Positions 31,816-38,721 of a stretch of DNA of 38,721 nt are shown here, in pieces. Each line of letters starts with the position of its first letter. Position 1 is the first letter of the stretch. The notes beneath the pieces are model-generated. The model ran no database searches, was not told where the DNA came from, and worked only from the letters and a program-made list of their open reading frames with translations. The translations under genes were made by a program, and so were the position numbers. The DNA is from Citreicella sp. C3M06 (GTDB lineage Bacteria > Pseudomonadota > Alphaproteobacteria > Rhodobacterales > Rhodobacteraceae), in contig NZ_JAHKQA010000009.1 in the NCBI RefSeq assembly GCF_018860705.1, positions 1 through 38,721 of the forward strand. The letters run 5' to 3'.

Positions 31816-32740
31816 TCCGGCAGGGGCAGCTTAAACCTCGTGCGAAAGGAATTGCGCGCGGGGTATATCCCGGCCGAGGCGCCGGGCGCTGCTGATCGGC
31901 AGCGTCGTGCCAGCCTGTCTGGCGCAAGATGATGCCTTTCCTGGCCGTCGTCACCAGAAGCCGGTTACCGATCCGGCGTGGTTCGTGTCGGCAACGGTGC
32001 CTGTCAGCGCTTTGCAGTCTTCGCGCCGTTGTAGATAGCTGAAATCCCGATGAAATCCGCCGCGAAGGCCGAGTGCGGCGCGCTGTACATCTCGAGTGGG
32101 GCACCAAGCTGGGCGATGCGTTCAGGCGGGGCCAGCTCCTCTATCTGGGAGGCGAGGATGATGGTGGTGCTAGTGTCGCTGCGGCGACGCTTGATCTCCA
32201 GCTACATCTCTTCGCACAGCGTGGCATCAAGCGCCGACAACTTTACGCAGCGAGGCGCAGGTGCCCCAACATCGCGTTGGAAACGTTGCCGCGTCTGTGC
32301 CGCCGCTCCTGTGCGGCAGGATCGCTGCGGCTGTGGGAAAAACCGCCTTGGCGGTGCAGACGCGTCCTCGCAGGCCAGATGTCCTGAGACGTAAAACCAG
32401 AAGTCCTGCCGCAAGGCATAGCTCGGCCCTAAGTCATCTGCTGGGCAAGCATAGGCTAGGCCTAACCACTGCTGCTGTTTTTGATATTTTACGCCGCAGT
32501 GCGGCGGTGCTTGTCTGATCCGGCAGGGCGCCTCGATCGTCTTGCCGCCTTTCCCGCAAGGCCCGGCAACCGGGCGGCGCGGGGTCTTCTTTGACACGCT
32601 GACGGATCTGGTTTTGTGCAGCTCTGCGTAACAGCGTGTCGGGGTCCATGAGGGTGGCAAGGGCAGACCGATCCGCGCTCGCTTGTGTGCGGCGAATTCA
32701 AGACCGGCCCTGATCCGATCCAGCATGGAGTGATGCCTTT
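31816..32740. other. 925-base region of degraded genes
   Basis: No intact gene is seen. An ABC-transporter ATPase relic occupies about 32004-32330 on the minus strand. Around 32650-32730 on the minus strand the stretch LDRIRAGLEFAAHKRARIG resembles the helix after the catalytic domain of serine recombinases, but its continuation is broken. Several open frames of 70-190 codons overlap here on both strands; none has a recognisable start, ribosome-binding site or family, so they are left out. Confidence 0.6.
32004..32330 (-). pseudogene. Relic of a PotA/UgpC-type ABC transporter ATPase
   Basis: On the minus strand the frame reads LSALDATLCEEM, stop, LEIKRRRSDTSTTII, then RIAQLGAPLEMYSAPHSAF and AADFIG. 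This matches the D-loop to C-terminal part of polyamine/sugar-type ABC ATPases (compare PLSALDAxLREEM, RIxQxGxPxEIYxxP, FVAxFIG). The piece around the H-loop (THDQEEAL) is missing and there is an in-frame stop after CEEM. The upstream limit is uncertain. It probably belonged to the same lost transporter as the permease relic at 34398-34745. Confidence 0.72.
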
Positions 32741-32968
32741 ATGACGACTGTCGCCGCCTCGCGTCGTGCCATCTATCGGGGCGGTGTGGCCGCCGCCAAC
32801 TGCCCGCCGGCCAATAACGCCTATGAATTCATCTCTGCCGAGCGTGCACAGCTGCTACCGCCCGTCCCCGCGACCATCAAGGGCCTGACCCCGATGGACG
32901 GCGACGACCGGGGCGACAATCATGATCCGCTCGTCGGGCGTTTCAACCAATGGCTGTTGACGGGTTAA
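32741..32968 (+). CDS. Hypothetical 75-aa protein upstream of the LLM gene
   Basis: Starts ATG at 32741 with GGAG 10 bases before it. Sequence runs from MTTVAASRRAIYRGGVAA to LVGRFNQWLLTG, with a proline-rich middle (QLLPPVPATIKGL) and an acidic patch (DGDDRGDNHD). No signal peptide, membrane helix or family recognised. Its spacing of 84 bases to the LLM gene and same direction suggest it belongs to that cluster. Confidence 0.5.
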   Translation: MTTVAASRRAIYRGGVAAANCPPANNAYEFISAERAQLLPPVPATIKGLTPMDGDDRGDNHDPLVGRFNQWLLTG

Positions 32969-33052
32969 GGCCCGCAGCCCTGCGGGCGCGGCGATGATCT
33001 CTTTCGCCGCGCCCGGTCCCCTGTGTCCTTTATGTCCTTGAAAGAGCAGAAG

Positions 33053-34405
33053 ATGACCAAGAAACAGCTCGCCATCGCAACCCTGATCGAAGCCTACGGC
33101 CAGCACGCCGCTGCCTGGCTGACCGACGAGGCCGACCCCGGTTCGCCCACCGATATCGAATATTTCAAGACCATCGCGCAGATCTGCGAGCGTGGGAAAT
33201 TCGATTTCTACTTCATCGCCGATACGCCGGCCTGCCGCACTGGCGACATCGAGACTTGGGCGCGCTCGCCGATGTACATGAACCAGCTCGAGCCGATCAC
33301 CCTGCTGACGGCGCTTGCCGGGGCCACGTCGAAGATCGGGCTGGCCGCCACCGCCTCGACCAGCTTTTACGAGCCTTACAATCTTGCCCGGCTTTTTGCC
33401 TCGCTCGATCATATCTCGGGTGGGCGCGCAGGCTGGAACGTCGTGACCTCGGCCAATGATTTCGCTGCCCGCAACTTTGGCGCAGACCGCCTGCCGCCGC
33501 ACGCCAAGCGTTATGCCAAGGCCAAGGAATTCTACGAGGTGGTCACCGCGCTCTGGGACACATGGGAAGACGATGCCTTTATCTATGACAAGGAAAAGCA
33601 GCTCAATTTCGATCCGGCCAAGATGCATCTGGTCGATCACGAGGGGGAATTCTTCAGGGTCAACGGTGCGCTGAACATCGCGCGCCCGCCGCAGGGCTAC
33701 CCGGTGATCCTTGAGGCGGGCGGGTCCGAGGCGGGCAAGGAATTCGCCGCGCAGACCGCCGAGGCGGTGTTCGGCGTGGCCACCAATATCGACGAGGCCA
33801 TCGCCTTTTACGCCGATCAGAAATCGCGGATGCCGAAATATGGCCGCAACCCAGATCACCTCAAGGTCATGGCCGGGGCGACCATCGTGGTGGGCGAAAG
33901 CGCCGAAGAGGCCAAGGCCCGGTTCGACAAATGGCAGGCGCTGATCCACCCGGATGTCGGCCTGCTGCGCATCAAGCAGGACATCGAAACCGACCTGTCG
34001 GACCTGCCGCTTGACGAGCCGGTGCCGGTTGATCGCATCCCGGCGGAGTCGAATTATCACCGCTCGTATTTCGACGAAGTGGCGGGGATGATCCGCCGTG
34101 GCCTGACTCTGCGCGAGATCTGCCAGCAATACACCCGCGCCAAGGTCACGCTGTTCGGCTCGCCCGAGGAAATCGCCGACCTGATGCAGGAATGGCTCGA
34201 CCGCGAGGCCTGCGACGGTTTCATGATCACCTTCCCGGTGATCCCCTCGACCCTCACCGATTTCGTCGAAAAGGTTGTGCCGATCCTGCAACAGCGCGGC
34301 ATCTTCCGCGAGGAATACACCGGCAGCACCTTGCGCGAGCATCTGGGCCTGCCGCGCCCTGAAAACCGTCATGTCATGGCGCAGAAGGCGGCGGTGAATG
34401 GCTGA
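33053..34405 (+). CDS. LLM-class FMN-dependent monooxygenase (NtaA/SnaA/DszA type)
   Basis: 450 aa, a flavin monooxygenase using FMNH2 supplied by a separate reductase. Family features: FDFYFIADT near residue 50, EPITLLTALAGATSKIGLAA then TASTSFYEPYNLARLFASLD, HISGGRAGWNVVTSAN, and PVILEAGGSEAGKEFA. This is the NtaA/SnaA/DszA branch, whose members cleave C-N or C-S bonds in aromatic or chelator compounds; the substrate here is unknown. Start at 33053 (MTKKQLAIATL) chosen over GTG 33023 and ATG 33032 for family fit. A flavin reductase gene lies 1.1 kb downstream and is a likely partner. Confidence 0.93.
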   Translation: MTKKQLAIATLIEAYGQHAAAWLTDEADPGSPTDIEYFKTIAQICERGKFDFYFIADTPACRTGDIETWARSPMYMNQLEPITLLTALAGATSKIGLAATASTSFYEPYNLARLFASLDHISGGRAGWNVVTSANDFAARNFGADRLPPHAKRYAKAKEFYEVVTALWDTWEDDAFIYDKEKQLNFDPAKMHLVDHEGEFFRVNGALNIARPPQGYPVILEAGGSEAGKEFAAQTAEAVFGVATNIDEAIAFYADQKSRMPKYGRNPDHLKVMAGATIVVGESAEEAKARFDKWQALIHPDVGLLRIKQDIETDLSDLPLDEPVPVDRIPAESNYHRSYFDEVAGMIRRGLTLREICQQYTRAKVTLFGSPEEIADLMQEWLDREACDGFMITFPVIPSTLTDFVEKVVPILQQRGIFREEYTGSTLREHLGLPRPENRHVMAQKAAVNG

Positions 34406-34745
34406 TCTTGCGGCCTCGGCCATGGCGGTGCCACGGGCGCGGCTGCCGCTGAACCCGGTGTGCTGCGCCGCGCCGGGGAGGCTGCTGGTGCTGCGGAGCC
34501 GGGCGCTGATCCGGTCCGGGCGCAGCGGAGCCCTGCAAGGCGTCGTTGCCCTATTGCTGGGCGGCGGGCTGAAAACAACGCTTCCCAGACGGATGTGGGA
34601 CAGCATAAACCTGCAAACAAACCCGATACTCGCCGCGGCCTCTGTTGTCGTGCTGCTGATCGTGCTGATCTTTTTTGGCGCGATGGAGCTGGCGCAGATC
34701 CGTCGCGGCGGCAAGAATGGATACATCAGATGGACGCACGCGTAG
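34398..34745 (+). pseudogene. Internally deleted ABC permease relic
   Basis: Open frame of 115 codons beginning ATG at 34398, overlapping the LLM stop by 8 bases and the aldolase start by 16. The C-terminal part LKTTLPRRMWDSINLQTNPI then LAAASVVVLLIVLIFFGAME is like the last two helices of PotC-type permeases (compare TLPVRMWxSI). The N-terminal 20 residues could be the cytosolic start of the same permease; the stretch between is low-complexity Arg, Leu and Ala and unlike any permease. An internal deletion joining start and end is the simplest reading. It may still be translated and couple LLM to aldolase translation. Confidence 0.6.
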
Positions 34746-35467
34746 ACATCATCGACGAGACACAGGCCCGGATCGACCTTGCCGCCGCCCTGCGCATGAC
34801 CGCGCGGGCCGGGATGAATGAAGCCGTCGCCAACCATTATTCCATCGCGCTCAGCGCCGACGGGATGCGTTTCCTGATCAACCCCAAGTGGATGCACTGG
34901 GGCCGGGTCAAGGCGTCTGATATGGTGCTGGTCGATCTCAACGACGGCACGGTGCATGACAACGTCGACACCACGGCGATGAAGATCCATGGACAGGTGC
35001 ACAAGCTCTGCCCCGCCGCCCGTGTCGTCATGCATCTGCATCCGATCATGACCACGGCGCTGGCTTCAATCGACCCGCCGGGGATGCCGGCCATCGACCA
35101 GAACTCGGCGCGCTATCACAATCGTCTGGCGGTCGATCTGGGCTATGGCGGCATGGCCAATTCCGATGCTGAAGGTGCACGGCTGGCGGGTCTGATGGGC
35201 AACAAGTCGCGGCTGCTGATGGGCAATCACGGCGTGATGATCACCGCCCCCACCATGGGCGAGGCATGGGACGACATCTACACCTTCGATCGCGCCGCGC
35301 AGACCGTCATTGCGGCGATGTCCACCGGCCGCCCGCTGCTGACGCTGTCCGAGGCCGACGCCGAACAGACCGCGCAGGACTGGGAGATGATCGGCGACTT
35401 CTGCATCGCGCATTTCGAAGAGATGAAGCTTATTCTTGATGCGGAATGCCCGGATTACAAGGATTGA
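34730..35467 (+). CDS. Class II aldolase/adducin-family protein
   Basis: 245 aa, zinc-dependent aldolase fold. N-terminal DLAAALRMTARAGMNEAVAN, the metal-binding HLH in RVVMHLHPIMTTA, and the third His in MGNHGVMITAPTM. Members are L-fuculose-phosphate-type aldolases, decarboxylases or keto-acid enzymes, so the reaction is open. The frame is open upstream over the permease relic; the ATG at 34730 gives the family start. Next gene after 87 bases is the flavin reductase. Confidence 0.9.
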   Translation: MDARVDIIDETQARIDLAAALRMTARAGMNEAVANHYSIALSADGMRFLINPKWMHWGRVKASDMVLVDLNDGTVHDNVDTTAMKIHGQVHKLCPAARVVMHLHPIMTTALASIDPPGMPAIDQNSARYHNRLAVDLGYGGMANSDAEGARLAGLMGNKSRLLMGNHGVMITAPTMGEAWDDIYTFDRAAQTVIAAMSTGRPLLTLSEADAEQTAQDWEMIGDFCIAHFEEMKLILDAECPDYKD

Positions 35468-35554
35468 TGTCTGATGGCAGGGCATGTTCGCGTGCCCTGC
35501 CGCCAACCGCGCTATATGGCATGGGGACAGCTCCTCTCGCCGAAAGAAAGACCC

Positions 35555-36073
35555 ATGACAAAGACCGCCCCGACCCAGATTTCCGACCCCGTTGCCCTGA
35601 CGCAAACGATGTTTCGCGATGGCATGGCCCGCCTTGCCGGCGCGGTGAATATCGTGACAACCGATGGCCCGGCGGGGAAGGCGGGGCTGACCGCCTCGGC
35701 GGTGTGTTCGGTCACCGATACGCCGCCGACGCTGCTGGTCTGCGTCAACCGCTCGTCCTCGGCAGCGCCGTCGTTTCTGGCCAATGACGCGATCTGCGTG
35801 AACACGCTCGGCCCGGAGCATCAGGAGCTGGCGATGATCTTCGGCGGCAAGAAGCCGATGGCGGATCGGTTTGCTTCGGCCGAGTTCGGCACCGGCGCAA
35901 GCGGTGCCCCGGTGCTGAGGGATGCGGTGGTCAGCTTTGATTGCAAGGTGTCGCAGCGCGCCGTCGTCGGCACGCATGAGGTGATTTTCTGCGAGGTGAT
36001 CGAAGTCACCCAATCCGAGGGTGGCTCTGCGCTGGCCTATTTCGCGCGCAAGTTCCACGAGCTCGACGGCTGA
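35555..36073 (+). CDS. Flavin reductase (DIM6/NTAB, RutF-like)
   Basis: 172 aa. FMN-binding split-barrel reductase: RDGMARLAGAVNIVTTDGPA, GLTASAVCSVTDTPPTLLVC, NRSSSAAPSF and FCEVIEV. It provides reduced FMN to a partner monooxygenase, most likely the LLM enzyme in the same cluster. Start at 35555 gives the family N-terminus and follows GAAAG. A 163-base gap with a candidate promoter separates it from the next gene. Confidence 0.94.
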   Translation: MTKTAPTQISDPVALTQTMFRDGMARLAGAVNIVTTDGPAGKAGLTASAVCSVTDTPPTLLVCVNRSSSAAPSFLANDAICVNTLGPEHQELAMIFGGKKPMADRFASAEFGTGASGAPVLRDAVVSFDCKVSQRAVVGTHEVIFCEVIEVTQSEGGSALAYFARKFHELDG

Positions 36074-36140
36074 GCCTGCGACCGGTCCGAAGCGGGCCGG
36101 GTGGGGGCGTCGGTGGTTTTTGCCCGGGGCGCGGCTTTGG

Positions 36141-36168
36141 TTCAACCTATGCAGTGCTGCAATACATA
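36141..36168 (+). promoter_or_regulatory. Candidate promoter/operator before the FAD monooxygenase
   Basis: TTCAAC (36141-36146), 16 bases, then TACATA (36163-36168) in an AT-rich stretch unusual for this window. TGCAG-TG-CTGCA (36150-36161) lies between the boxes and could bind a regulator. It suggests that the last two genes form their own transcript. Confidence 0.4.
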
Positions 36169-36236
36169 TTAATTTTCCAAAAGTAACGATCCGGGTATGA
36201 CAGGGCCATGCGCCACCGCAGGAAGGACCACGAGAC

Positions 36237-37526
36237 ATGCCGCAGACCATAGATACCATAGATACCATCGTCGTCGGAGCCGGGCAGGCGGGCGTTGCCA
36301 TGTCCGAACATCTGGGCCGCGCGGGGATTTCGCATCTGGTGCTGGAACGCGCCCGCATCGCCGAGCGCTGGCGCTCCGAGCGCTGGGATTCGCTGGTGGC
36401 GAACGGCCCGGCCTGGCACGACCGCTTTCCGGGGCTGGAATTTCCCGGCGGGCCGGATGATTTTGTCCCCAAGGATGCCGTCGCCGATTACTTCGTCGAT
36501 TACGCCCGCAAGATCGACGCGCCGGTGCGCTGCGGGGTCGAGGTCAAGCGGGTCTCGAAACTGCCCTCGCAGCGTGGCTTTCTCGTGGAAACCTCGCATG
36601 GCGATTACGAGGCACTGAACGTGGTGGCCGCCACCGGCCCGTTTCAAAAGCCGGTGATCCCGGCGGTGATCGACGACGCAGCGCCGGTGATGCAGATGCA
36701 CTCGTCGGGCTACAAGAACCCCGCGCAGCTGCCCGAGGGCGCGGTGCTGGTGGTTGGCGCCGGCTCGTCTGGCGTGCAGATCGCCGACGAGCTGAACCGC
36801 GCCGGGCGCAAGGTGTTCCTGTCGGTGGGGCCGCATGATCGGCCGCCGCGGGCCTACCGAGGGCGGGATTTCGTCTGGTGGCTCGGGGTGCTCGGGCTGT
36901 GGGATCTGGCGACCCCGCCTGCGGGTGCCGAGCATGTGACCATCGCCGTCAGCGGAGCGCGCGGCGGCGAGACCATCGATTTTCGCCGCCTCGCTAGCGA
37001 AGGCATCACCCTGCTGGGCCGCACCGAAGGCTATGCCTCGGGCAAGGTCAGCTTCCTTGGCAATATCGCGCAGATGGTCAAGGGCGGAGACGACAACTAC
37101 CTTGCGCTGCTCGACGCCGCCGACGCCTATGTGGCGCGCAACGGGCTCGACCTGCCCGAAGAGCCCGAGGCGCGGGTGATCCGCCCCGATCCCGAGTGCA
37201 TGACCCACCCGATCACCGAGCTCGACCTTGCCGCCGAGGGCATCGGCACGATCCTCTGGGCCACCGGCTTCGTGCAGGATTATAGCTGGATCGAAGCGCC
37301 GACCTTTGACGCGCAGGGCCGCCCGATCCACCGGCGCGGCGTGTCCGAAGAGCCGGGGATCTACTTCCTTGGCCTGCCGTGGCAATCGCGGCGCGGCTCG
37401 TCCTTCATCTGGGGTGTCTGGCACGACGCCAAACACGTGGCCGACCAGATCGCCATCCGGCACGCCTATTTCACCTATCATGACGACGCCAACGCGCAGG
37501 CGGCCCCCGCCGCGGCGCAAGGCTAA
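36237..37526 (+). CDS. FAD/NAD(P)-dependent flavoprotein monooxygenase
   Basis: 429 aa, two dinucleotide-binding motifs: FAD site IVVGAGQAGVAMSEHL at residues 11-26 and NADPH site VLVVGAGSSGVQIADEL near 167-183. Between them lies a GPFQKP stretch with HSSGYKNP, like the BVMO/FMO or CzcO-type monooxygenases. The C-terminal WATGFVQDYSWIEAP is the usual ATGF motif. The N-terminus contains a 9-base tandem repeat (residues IDTIDT). It oxygenates an unknown small molecule, presumably in the same pathway as the LLM enzyme. RidA follows 15 bases later. Confidence 0.92.
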   Translation: MPQTIDTIDTIVVGAGQAGVAMSEHLGRAGISHLVLERARIAERWRSERWDSLVANGPAWHDRFPGLEFPGGPDDFVPKDAVADYFVDYARKIDAPVRCGVEVKRVSKLPSQRGFLVETSHGDYEALNVVAATGPFQKPVIPAVIDDAAPVMQMHSSGYKNPAQLPEGAVLVVGAGSSGVQIADELNRAGRKVFLSVGPHDRPPRAYRGRDFVWWLGVLGLWDLATPPAGAEHVTIAVSGARGGETIDFRRLASEGITLLGRTEGYASGKVSFLGNIAQMVKGGDDNYLALLDAADAYVARNGLDLPEEPEARVIRPDPECMTHPITELDLAAEGIGTILWATGFVQDYSWIEAPTFDAQGRPIHRRGVSEEPGIYFLGLPWQSRRGSSFIWGVWHDAKHVADQIAIRHAYFTYHDDANAQAAPAAAQG

Positions 37527-37541
37527 ACAGGAGACCACCCC

Positions 37542-37958
37542 GTGGCACATACGCGGATCCGCACGTTCAACACCAAGGAAACCTACCCCGAGCAGAACCT
37601 CGACAACGACCTGTGTCAGGCCGTGGTCACGCAGGGAGGCAAGACGGTGTATCTGCGCGGGCAATGCCCGCAGAACCTTGACGATGCCAAGAACATCGAA
37701 AGCCATGATCCGGTCGAACAGACCCACAAGGTCATGCAGAACATCAAGCAGCTCATCGAAGAGGCGGGCGGCGAGATGGAGCATCTGGTCAAGGTCGTCG
37801 TCTACATCACCGACGTGCGCCACCGCGAGGCGGTCTACCGGACCATGGGCGAATACATCAAGGGCGTGTATCCGGTGTCGACCGGCCTCGTGGTCAGCGC
37901 GCTAGCCCGCCCCGACTGGCTGGTCGAGATCGACGGCACGGCGGTGATCCCGGACTGA
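37542..37958 (+). CDS. RidA/YjgF/UK114-family protein
   Basis: 138 aa. RidA proteins hydrolyse reactive enamines/imines to keto acids, or act as pathway-specific deaminases such as RutC. Family features are MEHLVKVVVYITDVRHREAV and the C-terminal TGLVVSALARPDWLVEIDGT with the conserved Arg. GTG is the start, with AGGAG 8 bases before it. It is longer than typical RidA (about 128 aa) and belongs to the subgroup found with oxidative catabolic genes. Confidence 0.93.
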   Translation: MAHTRIRTFNTKETYPEQNLDNDLCQAVVTQGGKTVYLRGQCPQNLDDAKNIESHDPVEQTHKVMQNIKQLIEEAGGEMEHLVKVVVYITDVRHREAVYRTMGEYIKGVYPVSTGLVVSALARPDWLVEIDGTAVIPD

Positions 37959-37968
37959 CCCGCACGAC

Positions 37969-37996
37969 AGGCGTCCGCCTCGACGGGCGGGCGTCT
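37969..37996 (+). terminator. Hairpin after the RidA gene
   Basis: AGGCGTCCGCC (37969-37979) pairs with GGCGGGCGTCT (37986-37996), 11 bp with two G-T pairs and a 6-base loop, 10 bases after the stop. There is no T tract, so it is a weak or rho-assisted terminator candidate. The rest up to 38222 holds no gene I can recognise. Confidence 0.45.
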
Positions 37997-38222
37997 GCGG
38001 GTGATCGATGGTGATCATTCGAAGCTGCGGGCGCATGGCCCTGCCATGTCTGCTTTGAGCCGGTGCCGTTGAAAACGCACTGGCGATCTGCTCTTCGGGA
38101 TGATGATTCTAGGGATATAGGGGGCTGCAATCCTGGCGCCCAAATGATCGGGCTTTTCGGCCAATCAACACCGCAGGGGTACTCACCTCAGCGAGCTTGG
38201 CCAATTTCCTTTCGGTCAGGAT

Positions 38223-38721
38223 TCATCCCCAAAAGATGAAGAGAGTCGCGAGCGCGATGGTGGAAAGGAAGACCTTGCGGCAACGGTCGTAGCGGGTGGC
38301 CACACGCCTCCAGTCCTTGAGCCTGCTGAACATGATTTCGATGCGTCGCTTGTCCCTTGCCCGGCAGGGCATTGCAAAGCAATGTCCCGAGAGGGGTACT
38401 TGACCGGTGTCTTGCGTTTCTTCCGGCCAGGGATACAGGCGCGTATCCCCTTGTCCTGCAACGCTTCTCTGAGCCGGTCAGAGTCGTAGCCACGATCCCA
38501 AAGCAGCCATTTGACGTTTGGTAGGCCGCTGAGCAATGCGCGCGCGCCGATGTCATCGCTGACCTGTCCGACGGTGCTGAACAAGTCGATCGCTCGTCCC
38601 TGACTGTCGCAGATGGCGTGCAGTTGCTATTCATGCCGCCTTTGGTTCGACCAATCAGACGGCCGAGGCCAGCCTGGCCATCATCGGGGCGAAGACGCCT
38701 TTCCCGCTCCAACCTTTCCAC
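38223..38721 (-). pseudogene. IS5-family (IS427-like) transposase, frameshifted and cut by window end
   Basis: Minus-strand DDE transposase, C-terminal two thirds visible. A one-base loss after GGMNS (near 38629) and a 41-base palindromic insert (38355-38395) break the frame. With both corrected it reads GGMNSKLHAICDSQGRAIDL, then VGQVSDDIGARALLSGLPNV, KWLLWDRGYDSDRLREAL, KTPVKYDKRRIEIMFSRLKD and ATRYDRCRKVFLSTIALA. Candidate catalytic residues are the Asp in WDRGYD and the Glu in RRIEIMF. The IS ends are not identified in the window. It belongs to a different IS5 subgroup from the element at 1-1202. Confidence 0.9.
38355..38395. repeat. 41-bp palindromic insert, copy 4 (in second IS)
   Basis: Read on the minus strand: CCCTCTCGGG, then the hairpin ACATTGC-TTT-GCAATG, then CCCTGCCGGGCAAGG. 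It differs from copy 3 at only a few positions although it sits in another IS subgroup. Removing 41 bases joins TPVKY to DKRRIEIMF in frame. A slightly different boundary is possible, because known relatives have a few more residues at this point. Confidence 0.87.

Noticed and set aside
32202-32726. 174-codon minus-strand frame as a real gene
   Set aside because: Its end is the ABC-ATPase relic (LSALDATLCEEM then stop) and its start a recombinase-like scrap; the middle matches nothing, so it is a chance fusion of debris.
34460-35467. Long version of the aldolase starting at 34460
   Set aside because: The extra 90 residues are low-complexity and overlap the permease relic; the family start is the ATG at 34730.
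38100-38222. Right-hand inverted repeat of the second IS
   Set aside because: No terminal repeat can be defined because the other end lies outside the window.
1-38721. tRNA, rRNA or CRISPR features
   Set aside because: No cloverleaf, rRNA-like stretch or regularly spaced repeat array was seen in any intergenic region by eye; a dedicated RNA search was not possible.

Overview
The window reads as a chromosomal segment of a Rhodobacteraceae member (Roseobacter-group type). The evidence is high GC, alphaproteobacterial-style ribosomal proteins, an Aap/Bzt amino-acid transporter, an ATP12 chaperone gene, a VPLPA-CTERM surface protein, a stand-alone Hint-domain protein, a fused ATP sulfurylase/APS kinase, and an Lrp gene divergent from trxB. 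The window starts on the first base of an insertion-sequence inverted repeat and ends inside a second insertion sequence, so it may be a contig bounded by repeats.

Layout. 1-1202: an IS5-family element (IS903-like) with perfect 19-bp ends, whose transposase gene is split by four small palindromic inserts. 1203-1595: spacer with a terminator and a good promoter. 1596-6054 (+): the first half of the spc ribosomal operon, rpmC-rpsQ-rplN-rplX-rplE-rpsN-rpsH-rplF-rplR-rpsE-rpmD. 6251-10913 (-): amino-acid ABC transporter aapJQMP. 11112-16790 (-): ATP12 chaperone, HAD phosphatase, RluA-family pseudouridine synthase, CrcB, RarA and a DegP/DegQ-like protease. 16906-17361 (+): host-attachment-family protein. 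17441-22771 (-): the second half of the spc operon plus the alpha operon, rplO-secY-adk-rpsM-rpsK-rpoA-rplQ, on the opposite strand and about 16 kb from rpmD. 22932-23177 (-): ubiK. 23274-25991 (+): lgt, a MidA/NDUFAF7-like methyltransferase and pgeF. 26113-30958: a 53-aa basic ORF, a Hint protein, lrp (-), trxB and sat-cysC. 31135-31815: VPLPA-CTERM protein. 31816-32740: degraded gene remains, including an ABC-transporter ATPase relic. 32741-37958 (+): a catabolic-looking cluster of LLM flavin monooxygenase, ABC permease relic, class II aldolase, flavin reductase, FAD monooxygenase and RidA-like protein. 38223-38721 (-): a second broken IS5-family transposase.

Two observations stand out. First, small palindromic elements of 37 or 41 bp sit inside the transposase genes of two different IS5-subgroup elements. 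Removing exactly the four in the first IS (37+37+41+37 bases) restores one continuous 310-codon transposase. This points to a mobile or dispersed micro-palindrome family that I do not recognise. Second, the normally continuous spc/alpha operon is cut between rpmD and rplO, and everything from rplO to aapP lies on the other strand. That is best explained by a roughly 16.7-kb inversion whose ends fall in intergenic terminators; rplO appears to have its own promoter directly after the ubiK terminator.

The remaining clusters are coherent. The ribosomal/SecY/RpoA genes form the translation, export and transcription core. The aap cluster imports amino acids. The trxB/sat-cysC region links redox and sulfur activation. 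The LLM/flavin reductase/RidA/aldolase set resembles the modular logic of the Rut pyrimidine pathway but with a different monooxygenase class, so its substrate is unknown.
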